Assembly (NCBI RefSeq): GCF_037042905.1
Contig: NC_087245.1
Coordinates: forward strand, 28,398,001-28,462,000
DNA length: 64,000 nucleotides
From: Lytechinus pictus
Lineage: Eukaryota > Echinodermata > Echinoidea > Temnopleuroida > Toxopneustidae
Direction of reading: 5' to 3'
Position numbers and translations under genes: made by a program. The notes below the pieces were generated by a model. The model was not told the origin of the DNA, made no database searches, and was given only the letters and a program-made list of their open reading frames with translations. This document shows, piece after piece, positions 60,401 to 64,000 of this stretch; the first letter of the stretch is position 1, and every line of letters begins with the position of its first letter.

Positions 60401-63335
60401 TGTGAGTGCGAATGCATCCCTATGGAACGTGCAGAGGCGATGGTCGGACAGCGCTCTGCGGCCGCTTTTCACCAAGATTGCGGCTCATTGTAGCAGATCA
60501 ATGCGACCGGAACGGCGTAACGGAAAATATGCGAAGCTTTGGAGCGGATTTCTTTCTTCTTTTTTCTCGATAAGAAGAAAATGCTATGCTTTGGAGCGGC
60601 TTTCTTTGTTCTTTTTCTCAATAAGACAAAAATGCTATGCCTTGGAACGGAGATTTGAGTGTAAAAATGGGGGTCCCCTCCGCGGCACATACCCACTATG
60701 CATTATATACTGAGTGCCCCCCCGGGTAGTTAAATCATTACTTGCCTCTTTTTATCATCAACATGGTTTTTGTTGCTGTTAATAGATTCATTGTTAATGA
60801 ACCCACCCGCTATTTTAAAACATCCGGAAAAAGCGTCCTACAACTGTTATTATTTTTCACAATTTATAAAATGATGATAATACTATAATCAAAATTATGT
60901 ACATTCAGCACATGAATTTTTGTTGTTGAAAGGCTCCCCCCCCCCCTCAATAAAAAAAAAATCCTTATTTACCACTCTATCCTTTGCATCAGCGAACTCC
61001 GCCTCCAGCACAAAGTTACTCCCGTCAAAGACCTTGACCTTACCTGACCCCATAGCGCACCAGAGCTTGGGCGTGGCCTCCTCCAGCTCACTCATACTAC
61101 GGTCTGAAAATACAGAGGCTGAACCATATTCACAGGTGTAGTGACGATTAAATTCTGATATGTGTATTGTTAGTGGGGGCAGCGTGCACATGGGAAAAAT
61201 CACCATCACATGCTGGGTCCCTCAATGTTAGTAATTGAATAGTGTATTTTAACTTCAACTCTTTAATAGAAGACTGGGGAAGGGGCTTCAACAGTTTTCC
61301 TGACAAATCTGTAATATGAAAGACTTTTTTCTTTCAAGTCTCATCCAAATTTCATCAAAATTTTGAGCCTAAATTTGCGACCCCCAGTAATGCAATTCCC
61401 AAATTAAGCATGACAGGCCTAAATTTGCTTAAAAATGTGATTTCATGTACAAAACTTCCAAATTGTGTTTTTAGCCAAAATTCTTAAGTGTATGATTATT
61501 TTCAATTTCACTGATTAAACTCAAATAATGTCATCTTGTTTATGACCAGAATAGCGTTGCTGACAATTTTCCTCCAAAAGAAAAACAAAGTTCAAAACGA
61601 AGGGAATACATAAAAATACATTAACAATGAAAATTTTGTTAAAGTACAAAACAAAACAATCTTTTGAACATTTTTTTTCAGATCCGGTACTTTATTTTTA
61701 TATTGATAGAGATATATATAAAGATATTATCAAAAAGTCATGCAGACTTAAGGATCATTGGACTTACTGCCCGGTGTATATATCATAGCCTCTACTGTAG
61801 TCCTTTGTGCTTCGTTACTTGATGGGTTGAACTTATGAACCAACGCTGAGCTAGTCTCTGGTGGTACACGACCCATTCCTTCGTCTTTTAGCCGTGAGAA
61901 GTGGCATAAATGCTGAAATAAGAGAAAACAGAGAAATTTAGTAATTGAATACTGCAAATTTTGCTTCCACAGAAAAACTGTAGGGTGAAATTTTCAGATA
62001 GGTTTCATTTTTGCTAATTTTTTGTGCCCATCATGGACTTATACAATACATAATATGGTAGATCAAAGTCTGGGTGATAACCTGAATATAGATTTAAGAT
62101 TGCATGGACAGGTAAACCTTTAATAGCAAAACTTTATCACACTGATATCCTCAAAGTTAATAAGCAGACAGAGCAAACAGTGCATCTTCATTAATTGATA
62201 TTCCTGTGTATAAAAAAATTAAATCCTTAGTTTTGTTTGATACTAACCCAAACAGCGCTATCAAGGTGCTTCGCATGTGTTGCGTCCTCATTCTCAGCAC
62301 TGCGTATAACGGAGTCTATCAACTTGACGTTCCTTGCCGCTTGTTGGACCACCTGAGGGTCTTTCTGTGCATCGGATATGACACGTCCAGCCCACAGCTC
62401 GGTGATGAGTGTGAACCAGCTATTGCGCTCTGCCTTCAAATTGGCAACATACGGATTTGTATTGGGCTCTGTAGAGAGATGAAGATGATGATAATAATGA
62501 TAAATAGGTTCATTTCAATTATATTCAATACATATAGGTGCTAAAGCATTCAAGGTATAAATCGTACCAGGTACCCATTCTCCACACCTGGGCCGAATGC
62601 TGATAGTGTGGATAAATTTGAAGTTTTGTATAAAAGATTTGTTTACAAAAACTTGTCAAATCAATCATTCATACATTGTACACATTTTAATGGGAAATAT
62701 AACATGAGAAAATAGTCCGGTGCAAATAAATGGCTCTAGTAAATTTATTTACTTGCCGACCCAAATTCGCAGAGGTGGTATTTCATTCCTCTTCTGAAAC
62801 ATTAGGTTATGCGGATTTCATGTATTAATGTATTAATAATGCTTGATTTAGCATTTATATTTATGGAGAGTTCAATAATACGATGCATGCCTTTGTCACA
62901 GGGCACTAAATCTACGCTCATTACGAACGTTTACATCACTGTTGAGCCTAGCACTAATAACGACTTACATAAATAGCAGACACATTATTCAATCATTAGT
63001 CAAAAGTTCTAAATTTGGTTTTGTCCCTGTCGAAAAAGGGGGTGGCCGGATTCACGTCACATTCACAGCAATAGGCCTTACCCCCCTCCCTCTACTTTGC
63101 CTGATTCAGGGCATCCTACATCCTCAACCCAACCCTCCTACTCTCCTCCTCCACTCGCTTCTTCCAAAGGCAGATATTATTTTGATGCAATCATAGATAC
63201 TCACTAGTGCTGTATATTCGTAGGGCTTGGCAGCTGAGCAGAATGTTGAAGTATTCAAACTTCTCTAGCTTCTCGATATCTCTCGTTCTCACAATCTCTC
63301 GGTAGATGTTGCTCCCTTCACCCATGTAGAAGAGC
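54251..63335 (-). CDS. DENND3: DENND3-like protein, 3' part of gene (seven-bladed WD40 C-terminus), 5' end outside window
   Basis: Nine minus-strand exons join in phase: 63335-63205, 62468-62248, 61912-61768, 61103-60973, 59582-59431, 58261-58125, 56973-56855, 55730-55608 and 54442-54251 (stop TGA at 54253-54251). All have AG/GT borders, and every split codon closes, giving 449 residues plus a leading split codon. The N-terminal part (LFYMGEGSNIYREIV..., then VVQQAARNVKLIDSVI) is helical. From LWCAMGSGKVKVFD onward, seven WD-like blades follow: LWCAMGSGKVKVFD, VWAGSFDTTIYIID, AFTCSLNGQIFGWD, LWCCTKTDIRVLG, IWTGCGRRGEVACWN, IWAGSKQGKIHLFD, VITGSGSKDGKVALWR. From memory, the linker plus terminal propeller and the ending fit DENND3, a Rab12 guanine-nucleotide exchange factor acting in membrane traffic and autophagy. 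The DENN domains would lie beyond 64000. The name is from recognition only. Confidence 0.72.
55608..55730 (-). CDS. DENND3-like exon: WD blade 5
   Basis: An exact 41-codon exon, IWTGCGRRGEVACWNVDS to VAVGTR, phase 0 at both ends, with acceptor CCGTTGCAG and donor GTCAGT. Confidence 0.85.
55856..56085 (-). mobile_element. RTE/Jockey-type LINE reverse-transcriptase C-terminal fragment
   Basis: The minus strand encodes LRWMGRVLKREDDEPVIRAW, then GRRGKGRPKITWNDMVKKE, then a stop (55858-55856). This is the familiar end of non-LTR retrotransposon ORFs (WxGHVxRRxD..., GRPxxTW). An upstream part is in another frame. It lies in the intron between blades 4 and 5. Confidence 0.75.
56855..56973 (-). CDS. 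DENND3-like exon: WD blade 4
   Basis: Contains TKTDIRVLGLDGSEL and ends FLLLGNR at donor GTAGGT; the acceptor is ATCTTCTGCAG. Confidence 0.82.
57072..57289. mobile_element. 218-bp MITE with 30+ bp TIRs in a DENND3-like intron
   Basis: The left end GGGGTGTTGCAAGAAACTTG and right end, inverted, GGGGTGTTGCAAGAAAATAT are followed on both sides by TTGCGATCAATTGCAA. No ORF; target duplication unclear. Confidence 0.8.
58125..58261 (-). CDS. DENND3-like exon: WD blade 3
   Basis: Contains AFTCSLNGQIFGWDTQSL and ends KLWC plus one base at GTGAGT. The acceptor is CTGTTTTTAG. Confidence 0.82.
59431..59582 (-). CDS. DENND3-like exon: WD blade 2
   Basis: Contains QVWAGSFDTTIYIIDIPT and the HND turn of the next blade; ends SEDG plus two bases at GTAAGT. 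Confidence 0.82.
59690..59960 (-). mobile_element. tRNA-headed SINE in a DENND3-like intron
   Basis: Same family as 49478-49735, with GGGATTTAAACCCATGACCC as the inverted box B region at its right side. A fragment of the body (GTACCCATTCTCCACACCTG) also occurs at about 62570. Confidence 0.6.
60214..60726. mobile_element. 513-bp element with CCCGGGGG ends and 8-bp TSD
   Basis: Ends CCCGGGGG and CCCCCCCGGG are flanked by a perfect duplication TAGTTAAA (60206-60213 and 60727-60734). The inside has repeated CTTGGAACGGG and CTATGCTTTGGAGCGG phrases. It sits in the intron between WD blades 1 and 2. An 8-bp duplication suggests hAT or a relative; the ORFs through it are not genes. Confidence 0.75.
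60973..61103 (-). CDS. DENND3-like exon: WD blade 1
   Basis: Contains LWCAMGSGKVKVFDGSNFVL; the donor is GTAAAT and the exon leaves in phase 0. Confidence 0.82.
61768..61912 (-). CDS. DENND3-like exon: region before the propeller
   Basis: Begins HLCHFSRLKDEGMGRVPPET and ends EAMIYTPG plus one base; the donor is GTAAGT. Confidence 0.8.
62248..62468 (-). CDS. DENND3-like exon: helical linker
   Basis: Longest of the nine exons (221 nt), from PNTNPYVANLKAERNSWF to ATHAKHLDSAVW. Charged, helix-prone, no WD text. The donor is GTTAGT. Confidence 0.8.
63205..63335 (-). CDS. DENND3-like exon: linker, first exon seen complete
   Basis: Acceptor TACTCTCTAG, donor A/GTGAGT. Encodes LFYMGEGSNIYREIVRTRDI and on to QALRIYST; enters with two bases owed and leaves with one base. 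The last four bases of the window (63997-64000, ACAG on minus, then GTAGTA) could be the end of the preceding exon, which would give an AGG codon at the join. Confidence 0.75.
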
Positions 63336-63446
63336 CTAGAGAGTAAAAGAAGATTGAAAAAAAGAAATCTGTAGAAATAAATCCTGTCAGTAAATGTTAA
63401 AGCCCCAATTAAAATTTGGTAAATGGTCAATAATTATATACTATTA

Positions 63447-63555
63447 ACTGGCTTTGAGGGAGACAACATATATATTTCCCGAAGTAGTCTCATATTGCCC
63501 GAGTCGTGATGAGGGTAATATGAGCCTACTGAGATCTCCCAAAATTAAAGCCAGT
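63447..63555. mobile_element. Short foldback repeat
   Basis: ACTGGCTTT...GGGAGA on the left and TCTCCC...AAAGCCAGT on the right, with CATATTGCCC/GGGTAATATG pairing in the middle. About 109 bp, in the first intron seen of the DENND3-like gene. Confidence 0.6.
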
Positions 63556-64000
63556 CAATACTATTATTATTACCTATAGGCCTGCAGCTGTGTAATTCAA
63601 GCTTTTATTTGTAGCAATTTGTGTCTGTGTAACTGCCTGTTGGTACTTCTAAATTCAGGATATTCGTGAACTTGAAGTAATCCTGGCTAAGTAATTGTGA
63701 CATAAAGTGTAAACAGCGCAGCCGCGCATCAAGCATGGTGTCAGATACACTTCATGCATACAAAAGTCTTGCGCTTGGGTTTGATGAAATGGGAATACGG
63801 ATATTATAAACCGACAATTTACTACATAGGCACAATAAAAAAATGATGTATGAATATTATGGTCCCTAGTCATTCAGCTAAACCCCTGGCTGGACCATTG
63901 TGTTGAGTTAATCAGTCAGACAGACAAAATTCGTGTTTATATCTTGTCTCCAAACTGCCTCATTCTGGTAAAAGTGTGAATAATACCGAGTACTACCTGT

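Overview
This window looks like echinoderm (sea urchin) nuclear DNA. It is AT-rich, intron-bearing and packed with transposable elements. Its most diagnostic gene is a member of the 185/333 (SpTransformer, Trf) immune effector family, which is known only from echinoids. The leader sequence differs from the Strongylocentrotus purpuratus leaders I remember, so another echinoid such as Lytechinus is possible. No prokaryotic signatures, CRISPR arrays or rRNA genes are visible.

Host genes are few. (1) A two-exon Trf gene on + (1937-3728): exon 1 encodes the signal peptide, and exon 2 a Gly/Arg-rich, then His-rich, then acidic mature protein. As printed, exon 2 changes frame by one base inside a GA-rich stretch. 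(2) Two exon-like pieces of a SAMD3-like gene on - (19208-17998), the downstream one frameshifted. (3) A complete single-exon homologue of RITA1, the RBPJ-interacting and tubulin-associated protein, on + (36214-36843). (4) The 3' part of a gene on - (63335-54251, probably running off the right edge) in which nine exons join in phase to give about 450 residues ending in a seven-bladed WD40 propeller. I identify it as DENND3-like.

Layout: 0-7 kb holds the Trf gene between copies of a long composite repeat ('Repeat A', with LINE 3' tails and exon-like segments). 7.3-9.0 kb is a dead Tc1 transposon. 9.1-11.3 kb and 22.2-26.7 kb are satellites built from the palindrome AACCATGGTT, with 360-bp and 150-bp higher-order periods. 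12-21 kb holds nested repeats, a 3-kb TIR element, CTAG-rich DNA and the SAMD3-like remnants. 27-31.5 kb is dominated by TTAA-flanked, palindromic, piggyBac-type nonautonomous elements. 30-36 kb contains a 1-kb duplicate flanked by perfect 94-bp direct repeats, then RITA1. 38.6-48.4 kb is one copy of Repeat A blown apart by nested insertions. The largest is a 6.87-kb element with 14-bp TIRs and a perfect 8-bp target duplication (hAT-like), which carries a CpG-rich motif array, a second 8-bp-TSD element, a minisatellite and about 970 bp of nearly pure pyrimidine. 48-54 kb is mostly unique non-coding DNA with SINEs, and 54-64 kb is the DENND3-like gene with elements in its introns.

The genes show no functional linkage. 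The striking biology is the Trf gene and the layered repeats. All protein names rest on recognition from memory, without database searches; splice sites are read by eye and confirmed only by phase agreement.
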